Both the position numbers and the translations under genes were made by a program. The notes beneath the pieces were generated by a model, which had not been told where the DNA came from, did not search any database, and saw only the letters and a list, made by a program, of their open reading frames with translations. A stretch of DNA of 64,000 nt from Paralvinella palmiformis (lineage: Eukaryota > Annelida > Polychaeta > Terebellida > Alvinellidae). The stretch spans positions 310,001 to 374,000 of the forward strand of contig JAODUP010000223.1 in the NCBI GenBank assembly GCA_025642065.1, written 5' to 3'. This document shows, in pieces, positions 42,865 through 54,424 of this stretch. The number at the start of each line of letters is the position of its first letter. The first letter of the stretch is position 1.

Positions 42865-44370
42865 AGTCAGGCCAGTCTTTAAAAAAAATAAGTTAGGGGT
42901 TACATGGCCCAAAAAAATCAATACGGTAGGTAGGATTTAATTTTTTATATATTTTATGGATTGTCTGTTGGAATATATTGTTCATGAAGCATTTTTGCCA
43001 GTAATGATTTAGACTAGATAGGTATCATACAACATACAAGCATGTTTCATATACAGACTCACTCAATTAAACTACTATTTTCAAGAGTTTTTCAGAGTCT
43101 ACTAACAATTCACAACCATAACATAAAGTACAACTCGCCCTTTTTTTTGGACCTTCAAATTTGGCGCCAAAAAAGAAAATATACTGTGAAACTGCACATC
43201 AGTTCTAATGACGTATTTATGTCATCAATCAGATGATTACACATAAATGTATAATCATGCACTATTTATTTGTTAAAATCACCAACAGTGTATTGAATAT
43301 CAAGAATAACTAATTTGTTAACCTTTTTAAATAAATATTTATGATTAAATAAAAAAAGTTGTTTGACCAGATATCATCCTGGATCATCCCCAGTCAGACA
43401 TATCTCCTCTAATGATAGTTAGATTTCCAACCATCTTGTGGTGAATATGATAATGTGTGGAACCGTTTGAAATGAATAATGCAGACCACCAAATATGTTG
43501 CATGTGATAAATTTTATTGTTTTATTTAAGATCATTCAGTACGATAAGGAAAACATCAATCTACCAGTATTTCTTGGTATTGTTATAGTACGAATGTATA
43601 CAAAACAACTGATATGTTGAAAGATTTTTTAACAAGGACGTTGTTGCGTAGCTGAGCATCGGAACTGTGGCCGTTGGTGTTTACGGTCTGAGCAATGTGC
43701 ATTTTTCCAGGGTTCGGATGTGGAACCGTGTATGCTGGTATGAAAGAGCTGTGCACGCACATGCCTATTTTGGCTTGTTTCAGATGCTCAGAAGCAGATA
43801 TAAAAAGATCTGAGCCAACGTGTTACAATCATGTCGATACAGTTGGACAGATGCGATATATTCGATCTCCTTTTTTCTTGTTTGAACATCTTCAAAGATG
43901 TCGAAAGCCTCAACCTAACAAACAAAAGTGTATTATGCTCAGCCGCCATATTTAAAAAAAGAGATAATAGGTTCGGGAGTTAGTACATGCACAAGTTTTA
44001 GCTAATATTTCTCAGTCCGCAGGTATTCATGTCTGCATGTGTTTTAAACGTCATTTGATAGATAATGTCACCTTGCATAATTGCCCCACAAGCAAGCCAA
44101 TTCGTCCCATATACGCACACAGTGGAGAAAGCGCAAGTAAGCTGATATTTCAGTGACTGAAAACGACTTGGTATTACCGAAATTTAGAGAGTACCGATGA
44201 ATTGTGCGGGCCATAGAAGCAAAACTCCAATCAAATGACAAATATAAGCAGAATTTAAGCATGAACAACTATTTGAAATGTATTTTACATTTCTTCACAA
44301 TTCCATACGCCCATACAGCAGTTTTGGAGGCATACGGTTAACCCCCAACAAGATTATTTTTAAGACTGGC
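42865..44370. mobile_element. 1.5-kb TIR element of a second family
   Basis: AGGCCAGTCTTTAAAAA at the left is the near complement of TTTTTAAGACTGGCCT at the right (about 44353-44370). The similarity extends inwards through GTTAGGGG/ACCCCCAAC. Frames inside, such as 43695-43955, show no recognisable transposase. Confidence 0.65.
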
Positions 44371-45449
44371 CTCGTACTGTTATCTGTTATTAGTATTTTT
44401 AATTTTATGTAATACTGGTGTAATTCAATACAGTAATAGATTAACATAATAATATTTAATAGGCAGGTGACAATAACCATCCATAAAACAAGAAAGATCT
44501 GTAGAAGATGACATTAAGTCAAAAACTTCTCACACACACATTAACAAATGTGACAGGAGACCTGTGATAGGAGAAACTTGTTTGGTTATAATTGTGTTCT
44601 GAAAGGGCTTTATAAATATGATCTGCCTCAGTGAGAAAGATGCCGATAGTTTAATTTAAGACATATTCATAGGGTATTATTCTGAATGATTTGAGAATAT
44701 ATTGCTTGTTGACGAGAGAAAACTTTGTCGTATTCTTGGGTGGAATAAATCCCCCCTCACCAGTTTATTGCTCGGAGTTTGGACTCTTTTAACTCTTCAT
44801 CAGTGATTGGTTCCACATCGTAACTCACTTAGCTGTAGTAGTGTGTATCTACGTACATAATAGTATGTCTCGTTGTGACGGGCTGTATGTACTAGGAATT
44901 ATACAAATATCATATAATGTTTTAATGTTGGTTCTGTGTTGTGTGCTACTTAGACAAAATTATTATAAAGGTTTCTAGTTTGTATGTTGAGGCCTGGAGA
45001 ATATTGTGGGATAGTTAAAAGCATTATAAATCTAGTAAATGTTAATTATTTTATTTTCTTGTTGATAAACTGGTGACAAGTTTATTAGTGAGAATTTGAA
45101 TTTAATCAAAGGATTGAATAATGATTGATTTTGTCTAAAGGTGAATTATTGAAGAAAACTGGCATAACAACTTTTTTGGGTTTTGTAAGAAACATCACTC
45201 ACTTTTCTGTTGTATGACAGTCACAAACTGGATTATTAATCTTAAAAAGTTATATTTGTTATAGTATATGTTGGGCTTGGGCCTAATCATCTGTTCCAGG
45301 TGTGACGTGATTGGAATTTTGTCACATCCAAATGGAATGTTATCTGGTGTTGAGAGGGATAACCATAAAACTGTTGAAAGTTTTGATTGTGTACAGTTCC
45401 TGGATGATGGACAAGTTGGAGATCTCACAGTTAATTCATTTCTTTACAG
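44371..45449. other. Intron DNA before the first alternative finger exon
   Basis: AT-rich with no recognisable coding sequence. It ends in the pyrimidine-rich acceptor TTCATTTCTTTACAG just before 45450. Confidence 0.6.
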
Positions 45450-45731
45450 ATGTCGTCACCTGTTGGAGGCGACCCAATGTTTCGTTGCATACTCTGTGGC
45501 AAAAGCTTTACGCGGAAGTATACATGGAAAGTGCACATGAACTTACATGCTGGCAGATATAGTTTGCACTGTCATGTATGTAACAAGGGCTTCAACAACT
45601 CGTATTCTCTGAAGGGACACATGAGCAATGTTCATACAGGTGTCAAAGAATTTAAGTGTAATATCTGTGGAAAAGAGTTTGGTTATAAACATCATTTGAA
45701 ATATCACATGGAGAAAAGTCATCCTTCCTGA
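45450..45731 (+). CDS. Alternative 3' exon 1, three C2H2 fingers
   Basis: The acceptor TTTCTTTACAG lies at 45439-45449. The frame opens in phase 0 with MSSPVGGDPMF and ends after 93 codons. Fingers are CILC-x12-HMNLH, CHVC-x12-HMSNVH and CNIC-x12-HMEKSH, with linkers AGRYSLH and TGVKEFK. Joined to the common exon it would give a 356-residue protein. It resembles exon 4 most closely (KHHLK in finger 3). The first residue is a Met, so a separate start cannot be excluded, but other exons of the array lack one. Confidence 0.88.
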   Translation: MSSPVGGDPMFRCILCGKSFTRKYTWKVHMNLHAGRYSLHCHVCNKGFNNSYSLKGHMSNVHTGVKEFKCNICGKEFGYKHHLKYHMEKSHPS

Positions 45732-47479
45732 ACACTGATTGTTGTGATGTTAATCAACTTGGCATATTTTCTCAATACATAGCAAGCTCTGTTACCTTAT
45801 TTTAATTGCCCATTTGCACTTTAACCCAATTATTAATGGTATGTGTCTTGTCAGACATACCACCACCTGTCGAGATATATATATATTTTTTTAATAGTGT
45901 ATAGATCTCATTAATGGTTGTTAAGATGAAGGCGAGTGTTAAAAACAAAATGACATATTTTGTCATATTACATAATAAATGATTTACAGGTCATGTGTTG
46001 GTCTGTATACATCTAAATTAGTTAATTAACTTCTATTTTGGTGTTTTAATGGTTCACTTCTTTTCTCATTACAAGTTAGAAATCTTCATATTTTATAATA
46101 AAGGTTTATGGGTTATGTTAACAATTCAGATAAAAAAACAGTACCTAATGTTACCATTTTAAGAAAACCTACTATTTTATATACAAATTGAATACTGCTC
46201 TGGACGAGGTTGAACATTTCAGATCCCAGCTATATTGTGCAGCTGAAGTAATGCAAAAATAGCTGTTTAGGTTATCTAGAAAAACTTTTTTGGTGAATAG
46301 AAATGATTGTTACAGAATTTCATCCCAAGAAGTGAATAAACATCATAAGAAGCTTGCAGATAAAGTAGCAATTTGAAAGTTATTATTTATAAATAGGTTT
46401 ATCTTCTGTAATCACATATTTCACATTTTTTGCAGCATGATTGCACGTCTTTACAATAGTATAGTTGATGCTACATCGTTCTGTGAACATAGAAGTTATG
46501 GAACCAAACCAGGAATGTTGGATATATCATGTTATGGTCTTAGTTCCACAGCCAACATTAGTTTATCAGAAGACCTGTCCATCAAGTCATTTAATAAATA
46601 AAACAGAAGATTACTTTGAGAGCGGGTTGTGACTAATAATTAAATGACAGAAATGAGACAGTTGAACATCCCACTTATATATAGAATATATGATTTGTTT
46701 AGTCATTTTATAATCACTGAGAATATGACGGACTACTGTTCTGTCAGGACCAACAAAAAGGATTCTGTAGGCTTATTAAAACATTAATTTATCTATTTAT
46801 AATATCTATAAAGCAGTGTATTTATTATAAATGTAATTGTCCTGTGTGAGTAAATGATGCTATATAAAATAATACTATTATTATTATTATAACATTATCT
46901 ACAAGAATGGATTGAATATCAATGCAACTGCCAAGAAGATAAAATGCAGCCTAGATATAATAGTGTAAATGGCTTGTGATGAAGTATTTGGTTTATGGAG
47001 GTAGTACTTGTAACAAATTGAATGGAAAAAAACCTTGGGAATAATGGAAAATGATGCCGAAGAACATTACATAATATATGAAAGTTAGTTTTTAGTCACA
47101 GAGAGGTGAAGTTACGATATTTCAGGAGTAGGAAGGTTGTTTATGAGAGTTTAACTTTTGATTGTGCTTAAAGCACTGCTTGGTCATATATTTTGGCTTT
47201 CTTCCAGAAACTAGTCACACTACTGGATGTGTGTTTGTTTCTCCAACTGAAGATGGTCTTTAGGAACAGTCATCACTTGTGTCTGTTGTTGGCAAATACA
47301 TGACAGTAAAAAGATGTAGACGGCTGTGGATGGATTGTGAATTGTCAGGATCTACAAAGAATTTTACGTGCTGTTTGCGAAGTGATCATTTCTGGAGAAA
47401 TCCTAGAGTGTAACGACTACAGCCTCCACCTTCATTTAGTTAAATATTCTGGCTGATGGTGGATTATTTCTGCTTGCAG
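45732..47479. other. 3' UTR and intron between finger exons 1 and 2
   Basis: AATAAA at 45973-45978 is a possible polyadenylation signal for the exon-1 isoform. A degraded LINE-tail-like TGCTATATAAA with (ATT)n lies at 46857-46892. I see no coding sequence. Confidence 0.5.
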
Positions 47480-47761
47480 ATCACTCGAGATGGTAGTGAG
47501 TGCTGTGTATGTAACATTTGTGGAAAGCGGCTCTGTAACAAAAACAGCTGGATGCTGCACATGAACCTGCATATAGGACGGTTTAGATTCTACTGTAGTT
47601 ACTGCAATAAAGGTTTCTTCAACCAGTTTAACCTGAAGGGACACATTAGCACTGCACACACTGGCAAAATGGAGTACAAGTGTGAGCTGTGTGGCAGGGA
47701 GTTCGCTTATAGACAGTCTTACCAGTTTCATATGAAGAGTAAACATGGTGGAACTTTCTGA
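47480..47761 (+). CDS. Alternative 3' exon 2, three C2H2 fingers
   Basis: The acceptor TTTCTGCTTGCAG precedes 47480 and the frame enters in phase 0 as ITRDGSECCVC. It encodes 93 codons and a stop. Fingers are CNIC-x12-HMNLH, CSYC-x12-HISTAH and CELC-x12-HMKSKH, with linkers IGRFRFY and TGKMEYK. An in-frame ATG upstream at 47456 lies before the acceptor and need not be used. Its closest relative is the neighbouring exon 3 (CNKGFFN and YQ-HxKSKH in both), which implies a local duplication. The predicted isoform is 356 residues. Confidence 0.88.
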   Translation: MTRDGSECCVCNICGKRLCNKNSWMLHMNLHIGRFRFYCSYCNKGFFNQFNLKGHISTAHTGKMEYKCELCGREFAYRQSYQFHMKSKHGGTF

Positions 47762-48044
47762 GAACCATAATTTGTATTATTGATTTAAGAGGTGTATTGA
47801 TCTCGGTGATTTTAGAGAAAGGAACACTTGACATTATAATCTGAGGATCCAACTGCTGTATTGCTGTACAAGAACTTAAAGCATTGTTAGGTCAGAAGAG
47901 ACAAGAAAATGGCGTGCAGTATTTTGATTTTGATGACTATTGTGCCGTGCCATCTATATAAGGATATTATTTCTGAAGATGCTACATTTGTTGTAGTATT
48001 TACAGATAAGTTTAGTTATAGAACATGACGTTGTCTCTTTCCAG

Positions 48045-48311
48045 ATATTGTTTGGTGATCCATTTCTGTGTAGAGTTTGTGGGAAAAGACTTAGTTCAAA
48101 GGGCAACCTGAAGCTGCACTTGCGCCAGCACAGTGGCAGTTACAACTACTTCTGTTCTTTCTGCAATAAGGGCTTCTTCAATAGAAACAATCTTAAAGGC
48201 CATATGAGCATGCACACAGGCTTGATGGAGTATCGGTGTGAACTTTGTAATAGAGAGTTTGCGTACAAACAGTCTTACCAAAGTCATGTCAAGAGCAAAC
48301 ATTCTCATTAA
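48045..48311 (+). CDS. Alternative 3' exon 3, three C2H2 fingers
   Basis: The acceptor TGTCTCTTTCCAG ends at 48044. Phase-0 entry reads ILFGDPFLC, with no Met before the first finger, so this exon can only be used by splicing. It has 88 codons. Fingers are CRVC-x12-HLRQH, CSFC-x12-HMSMH and CELC-x12-HVKSKH. AATAAA at 48310-48315 overlaps the TAA stop, which would leave almost no 3' UTR if used. It lies only 283 bases after exon 2 and is its closest paralogue. The predicted isoform is 351 residues. Confidence 0.88.
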   Translation: MLFGDPFLCRVCGKRLSSKGNLKLHLRQHSGSYNYFCSFCNKGFFNRNNLKGHMSMHTGLMEYRCELCNREFAYKQSYQSHVKSKHSH

Positions 48312-49032
48312 TAAACGTCATTGTTATATTATGGGATGTGTTCGTTGTTTATGTTTAGAGCATGATGTGTATGAGGTGTGACGGGATGCCAAATTTTATA
48401 TTCAGTATTACTTAAACTTACAACATTTTAAAATTTTGTTGGTACCTAGTTGTTTGTTCTTTTGTACTTCTACACAGGACAGTGTTTCATCTGAAGCACA
48501 GAGCACTTTAATTGACTAGATGGCATCTGGGTGTAATCTAAACTGGTTTATTACCTAAGTGAATCAAGTACAGTGCAGAATGGCAGGTAGAGACTGTGTC
48601 ATGTAGCATTAATTAATAGCTATTGATCATATTGGAACACCGATTGTGGCTGTTTTGTATCGACATATAATTATCATCCTGCTAAGTCTAGTTATGTCTG
48701 ACAGCTGCGTGGTCATGGTGACCCCTTCATGTCCGTGCATTATGTGAACTGCTGTGAAAGAAATGGCTGACATTTGGCAACTTGATGTGTTTTTGTGATA
48801 GAGCTGCATTTACCGAAGAGCTGGAATCCTTATCAATATAGGTGCTTTTTTTATAGATTCTATTCTGCCACAACTAATTCACCTTTGTTATCTGTGTTTC
48901 AATTGTTTCTCAGACTGAAGAAGGTTTAAGAGTGTCGGGATAAACTTCCGCTGAGGAGAATTTTGTTTGTGTTTCAGATGCTCGTGCTCTATCGTAACAT
49001 GATCAATAATTGGTTGTTGTCTATATTTTCAG

Positions 49033-49326
49033 ATGACATCTTTCTTAAAAGGACCATTCCCTTGCACTGTATGTGGTAAAGTGTTTGACAGGCGCTACTC
49101 TTGGATTCGTCATGAAAAGTGGCATCAAGGAAAATACGAATGCTACTGTCCTCACTGTGACAAAGGATTTAGCTCCACTTCTACACTAAAGGGCCACATT
49201 GCCAATGTTCACACTGGTGTTAAAGATTACAAGTGTGAGTTGTGTGATAAGGCCTATGCCTATAAGCACCATTTGAAGGACCATATAAAGAGAAATCATA
49301 AGGATCTGGCAGCGAGTCTGTTCTGA
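49033..49326 (+). CDS. Alternative 3' exon 4, three C2H2 fingers
   Basis: The acceptor TCTATATTTTCAG ends at 49032 and phase-0 entry reads MTSFLKGPFPC. It has 97 codons. Fingers are CTVC-x12-HEKWH, CPHC-x12-HIANVH and CELC-x12-HIKRNH, with linkers QGKYECY and TGVKDYK. It groups with exon 1 through HxxNVHTGVK and KHHLK. A good AATAAA lies at 50077-50082, giving a 3' UTR of about 770 bases. The predicted isoform is 360 residues. Confidence 0.88.
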   Translation: MTSFLKGPFPCTVCGKVFDRRYSWIRHEKWHQGKYECYCPHCDKGFSSTSTLKGHIANVHTGVKDYKCELCDKAYAYKHHLKDHIKRNHKDLAASLF

Positions 49327-50076
49327 TTTACTCACGCCGAGCTTGAGTACCCTGTATAAAGGTGCTCCTCGGCATGTAAATATAAATTAGATAGTGTTGC
49401 AATATTGCATCTCACTTTAACTATCTGTGGACATGCTAATTTGAGTATATTTAGCGAGGCAGGTTTCTTTGCAGTTGGATGAGTGGTGTGTGTCTGTTTT
49501 GTGTGTGTGTGTGTGTTATTTACATGACATGCAAACTCTGATATTTGATATTATGCATTATGATATTTAAAATAATTAAAAAAAGCTGATAGGGGTTTCC
49601 CAAACACAGTCGGTGTTACTGGATGGTTTAAGTTGTTATCTGTTATATCAGTAAAACTGAATTACCACCTTACTGACACTAATTGTTACCTACATTAGTT
49701 AGGTTGCTGGTCCAGAGTTTTAATTTACTATTTGGACTACTTTGTTAGCTTGCATATTATAGTTAGTTGTTACCGCTACAGTCACTAAAATGTGTTTTTA
49801 CATGTATGAGACAAGTTCAGTTTTCTGTCCGAATTACAGGGTATATACATGTTTTTGCGGGTGTCATTGAATATTGTGTATTGTGACACAGTTTAGTGAT
49901 TGGTTCCATCTTTGTGTTTTACTGAAGCAAATCCAGAAATTGGAAACCCCCCAAAAACAATTTTATAGAATAATCTTCAGTCGTAGGATGTATAGGGTTC
50001 TCGCAGCTCTTATGTATTGATATATGTCTTTTTGTTTGTATATTTTGTAAATGCGCTTTTCAACTTGTAAAACCAA

Positions 50077-50082
50077 AATAAA
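50077..50082 (+). terminator. Polyadenylation signal of the exon-4 isoform
   Basis: AATAAA, followed within 20-40 bases by a T/G-rich stretch, lies 751 bases after the exon-4 stop. It supports exon 4 being a terminal exon rather than an internal one. Confidence 0.5.
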
Positions 50083-50570
50083 TGCAGTGTTTTGATATTG
50101 CAGTTGGTTTTTTGTCAATCTATGTATGTGATCAAGGTTTAAATGGTAACAACACAGACTGGGCATGATGTGTGTGTGTGTGTGTAATTTTGTGATGTTA
50201 GGTTTTGTTTAGTCCTAATTACAGGAAATATCCGTCATCTATCGTTGTGTCAGCAGCTAGTGATAGGATATTTTTACACCCCCCCTCCCTCCCCCCATAT
50301 ACACATACACTGGCTGTTATACATGTAATTAGCTAGATTGTTGACCATGTTAGAGATGGTAAACTAACTCTTGACAGTACACCCCCCTGCTATTAGTATA
50401 ACATAGTTCAGTCTTATATATATATATATGTGTGTGTGTTAGTGTATCAGAAGATGTTAGTTTATAAGATATCGGATGGTTGAACATTAAACATCACTAT
50501 TTGTACAAATGTTTGGATAACATCCATGAAGATATCAACAATAAAGTATGGGAAGTAACTTGACATCTGT

Positions 50571-50584
50571 ACTACTACTACTAC

Positions 50585-50616
<32 letters not shown>

Positions 50617-50637
50617 ATACTACTACTACTACTACTG
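50571..50637. repeat. (ACT)n microsatellite
   Basis: About 22 ACT triplets with two AAT interruptions. It produces long poly-Leu, poly-Ser or poly-Val frames on either strand, none of which is a gene. Confidence 0.95.
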
Positions 50638-51593
50638 GTGTTACACAATAATATACCAGTCTGTTTGCTGCCAACAGACATCCAACATACAGACTTTATG
50701 TGGAGAATTATCGACATTGCTTTAATCTAAATTGTTTCAAAAGATTGCGATATGTCTATATTTTATTTCTGACCCGTAACATCAATGTGATAAAGATTGA
50801 AGATAAAATACGACTAAAGGTGGGAACATTCTCCAGTTGGCCATCTGCACTTCGACAGATGTTGAACAACTTTAAATTTGATCTTAATTCACAAGAACCA
50901 ATGTAAATGATGGAATACTAGAAATACCCGACGACTACAGAGTATTGTATCTGTCGATGATAACATTGTAGTAATTGATACTATATCATGTATATAACTT
51001 TTGGGGTGATGAGCACTTTCGAATCTCGTTTGTCCAATTTTTCTGTATAAATAACGTTGATCATGATGGGAGTTATAAGGAAATACATGTAGGTTTGAAT
51101 TAAATGTGGAACGTGTTTATTGTTGGTTTTCTTTTGTGTTGTGCAGTTCATTTATCTTGTGTCTGTTGCATCCCTCAGATCATCTTGTCTTGCTATGTGC
51201 TTGCAATTCTTTCTGTATCGTTGAAATCGAAGTAAATACAATAGAAGCTTTATCGGGGGAAATAGGACGAATTGGCTAAAAAGATATAAATTTGGCTAAT
51301 ACTTATATTATTGAGTAGTTCGTGTCTAGCTAATTAAACAGTTCCTTTACCTATGGTACTGTTCTATTGAGTTTAGTTTGAATTAATAAAGTGTACTGTT
51401 CGCGTTAACAATTGGTTTAGTTCTTGTCGAATGTCCACGAGAACGAACAAGACTGTGATACGATGACAACTTTCTGTACAACTATTGAAAATTAAAATAT
51501 CCAATATATTAATGTGCTGTACAGTATATTACCAATATGATTATGTCTCTAGTAGCCGTAACATGTCTTCATGGGGGTATTTTACTATTTCAG

Positions 51594-51869
51594 GGAGAAG
51601 TAAATAATATCTGTATTAAATGTGGAAGACTCTTTTCGACTGGAGGATATCTCCGACGCCACCAACAGCAGTGTTTTGGACGCCATATACCCCCGTACTC
51701 TTGCCAGATATGCGGCAAGGGCTTCAAAAACCGACGTGATCTACGAGGACACATGTCCTGGCACACGGGTATAAAGGAGTTTAAATGCGAGATATGCCAG
51801 AAAGAATTCCGTTATGAGCACCACTTCAAAACACACGTCAATAGTCACTGTAATACACTGACTTGGTGA
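51594..51869 (+). CDS. Alternative 3' exon 5, three fingers (finger 1 of CCHC type)
   Basis: The acceptor TTTTACTATTTCAG ends at 51593 and phase-0 entry reads GEVNNICIKC. It has 91 codons. Finger 1 is CIKC-x12-HQQQC, where the last ligand is Cys in place of His. Fingers 2 and 3 are CQIC-x12-HMSWH and CEIC-x12-HVNSH. The first linker, FGRHIPPYS, is longer than in the other exons. GHMSWHTGIKEF links it to exons 6 and 7. The predicted isoform is 354 residues. Confidence 0.86.
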   Translation, partial: GEVNNICIKCGRLFSTGGYLRRHQQQCFGRHIPPYSCQICGKGFKNRRDLRGHMSWHTGIKEFKCEICQKEFRYEHHFKTHVNSHCNTLTW

Positions 51870-53823
51870 TGATAGGTTTGGAGAATATCTCGCGATTTAT
51901 ACGTTAGGACGGAGGTGAGAGCTAGTCGTGTGTTCATCAGGGGCAATCTTCTGTGATCAGACTTAATCGTGTGGTCGTGGTCGATTTATACGTTAGGACG
52001 GAGGTGAGAGCTAATCGTGTGTTCATCAGGGGAAATCTTCTGTGATCAGACTTAATCCTGTCGTCGTGATCTGTTTTCATTCTGGATCGGGATAAGTTTG
52101 ACAAACATTGCCACATACTTGGAGTGGTCGAAGATTACTGGACTCCGTTTAGCCTTAGACGGGTTTCTCTTCCTCACAGAGCAGCTGTGTTATAATTGTC
52201 TACATGTTATCTGCGACAATTTTTAGATTCATATTATAATGATCGTCTTTCCGGTTATTAGTACAATATTTGGTTGCCACTGAGAAGACGGTGTACTGTT
52301 AGGAAATGTTTGTTTGTAAATGTTATCTGGGAGCCGTCTTATAAATGTTTTAATTTGTTCAAGCCAAGATTCATTCACTTGGTGTCTTATTTGATCAGAT
52401 CGTTTAATTTGATATTGATAACTTGTTATCCGATTTGTTTTCGGCTATAACAGCCAATCATTGTATTGGTACGTGATCGAGTTAATGCTAATCAGATGAT
52501 GATGATGAAGCTACGTTCGTCATATAACTGGATACAAAATACTAGACAGTGTAGCTGGTTTAAAAGTATGATTTTATTTTTTATTGGATAAATTAATAGT
52601 TAAGAATCATTTGTGCCAAACTCAATATACAGTCTGTGTGATTGTATAAAATTGAAGTGGATATTTATGGTTAGTCGATGTTTTCACACATCTTCGAACA
52701 TCACTGATGAAGATAAGCTGTTACTCTAAATGTTTGTAATGAATCGCCTCATAGGTGTACTACAACTTGTATATGCGCGCGCGCGCGTGCAGACACTCAT
52801 TTGAAAATCTGAGAGCTTAGCAACATAGTCGATAATTTGATTTCAATATATATATATATATATATATATACACGCGTGCACACACACACACACACACCCA
52901 TGATATTGTAAAAGCTTATAGGGCTCTGATCATATTGTGTGGACATGACCAACAGAAGAAATACTCGATCTAATTAACCAACATTTTGTTAACTTAGAAC
53001 AAGTTTGATCATCAACTTGTTGTAGAAGACAATGACCTTATTATCGTATGTAATAACGTACATTATTTGTTTGATTACAATTTGATTATCTGGAGAGAGA
53101 AAAAAAAAACAAGAAATTCATTACCTGGCTAAATGATGCAGCGAGTTTACTGTTTGAAGTTCGATATTTTGTAAGATAACAAATATTATATTATACTGAA
53201 CCGTGCCTTAAATATGTTCTAAGGATTAAAACAAGACAGCTTTAATCCACTATATTTGTTATAATATTACGTATATCATGGATTTCAGTAAGTGATTGAC
53301 ACTGGATGTCTCGAGATATTTACTTATCAATTCTGGCGAAGAAATAACCTTCAATTTGATGTTTCCACGTAGCTTCAGAATGACTACCAAGATCTCTTTA
53401 TGTGGAGGGACTGACGTTAATTTAATTTCTTTGACAAATTGTTATGATGCTATTTTTATTACTGGCTCATTCCGATTGCTTGAACTAGTAAAAAGTTCAT
53501 TAACTTATCACATTCCTGGCTTTGATTTGATGTTGGACAAAAAAGTGTGTTTTCTTTTTTCTCACAACATTTTATAGAATTTGTCAAATATGTTTCCAGC
53601 TTATATTACATATATACTATATGATGAATCACTCGTATTTCCACTGAAAGACGAATTGTTTTATAAACCAATTGACGTATTTTGTGTAGTTCTTTATACT
53701 AACAAAGGATGTTTTAATACTTGATGGCTGACTATCTGCGGGACTAGAATACATGTTCCTTAGAATGATTGTTGAGATTTCACGAAACTTAAGTTTTCCT
53801 AATTCTATTTGTTACACTTACAG
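51870..53823. other. 3' UTR and intron between finger exons 5 and 6
   Basis: It starts with a two-copy 89-bp tandem repeat (51893-52070). (GC)n, (AT)n and (CA)n tracts lie near 52775-52785 and 52845-52900. A 93-codon frame at 53296-53577 has no recognisable motif. The rest is AT-rich and non-coding. Confidence 0.5.
51893..52070. repeat. 89-bp direct tandem duplication
   Basis: CGATTTATACGTTAGGACGG begins at 51893 and again at 51982. The copies are nearly identical through GTGATCAGACTTAATC and then drift. It lies in the likely 3' UTR of the exon-5 isoform. Confidence 0.85.
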
Positions 53824-54108
53824 AGTAGGCTATGTCTGACCACCAAGAAGAGATACAACTGTTCTACTTGTTCTAAGTCGTTTAGTACCGCGTGGAACTT
53901 ACATCTACACGAGGATGGTCACAAGGGTAGATATCCCTACATTTGTCAGCAGTGTGGTCGTGGATTTTACACGAAGCCAGATCTTAGAGGACATATGTCA
54001 TATCACACAGGCGTTAAAGAGTTTCGCTGTCAACTATGCAACAAAGATTTTAGATACAAGAAAAACCTGAAGCAACACCTGGCTGCAAAACATAATTTAA
54101 TTATTTGA
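53824..54108 (+). CDS. Alternative 3' exon 6, three C2H2 fingers
   Basis: The acceptor TTTGTTACACTTACAG ends at 53823. Phase-0 entry reads SRLCLTTKKRYNC, with no Met, so it depends on splicing. It has 94 codons. Fingers are CSTC-x12-HEDGH, CQQC-x12-HMSYH and CQLC-x12-HLAAKH, with linkers KGRYPYI and TGVKEFR. ATTAAA at 54286-54291 is a possible polyadenylation signal. The predicted isoform is 357 residues. Confidence 0.88.
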   Translation, partial: SRLCLTTKKRYNCSTCSKSFSTAWNLHLHEDGHKGRYPYICQQCGRGFYTKPDLRGHMSYHTGVKEFRCQLCNKDFRYKKNLKQHLAAKHNLII

Positions 54109-54305
54109 TGTCTCCTGTTCACCTGAGGAAATATTCGACCATCAGCGGTGTTTTGTTCTTTTTTTTGATTTTATGATTGGCAGGTATTTACGTATGATGT
54201 GTGACCTATTGGCATGAATGTAGTAGGCGAACACGTATAGTACACATATAATACGGAGTCTAAACAAACACGCTCATAATTATATATTAAATCTCCACCT
54301 ATCCC

Positions 54306-54375
54306 TGGACTGTATGCCCATACATCAATTTGTGAACGTGGGTGTATTCGACATGCTAATAATATACATCCATTT
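54306..54375 (+). repeat. Dispersed repeat, one of an inverted pair
   Basis: TGGACTGTATGCCCATACAT, with about 50 further bases, matches the complement of 59255-59324. The first 33 bases differ at one position. It lies in the 3' flank of finger exon 6. Confidence 0.75.
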
Positions 54376-54424
54376 TAAATTTCTATTAATCATGCAACTC
54401 GCACCATAAGAAGTGCATGCGTTA

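Noticed and set aside
43695..43955. 86-codon Cys-containing frame
   Set aside because: It lies inside the AGGCCAGTCTT element and its cysteines follow no known pattern; probably chance.
45268..45540. Overlapping frames across finger exon 1
   Set aside because: They are in the wrong frame for the fingers and run across the acceptor at 45449.
50462..50730. Open frames of poly-Ser, poly-Leu or poly-Val on both strands
   Set aside because: They come from the (ACT)n microsatellite at 50571-50637.
53296..53577. 93-codon frame between finger exons 5 and 6
   Set aside because: No zinc-binding residues, no homology that I recognise and no good splice context.
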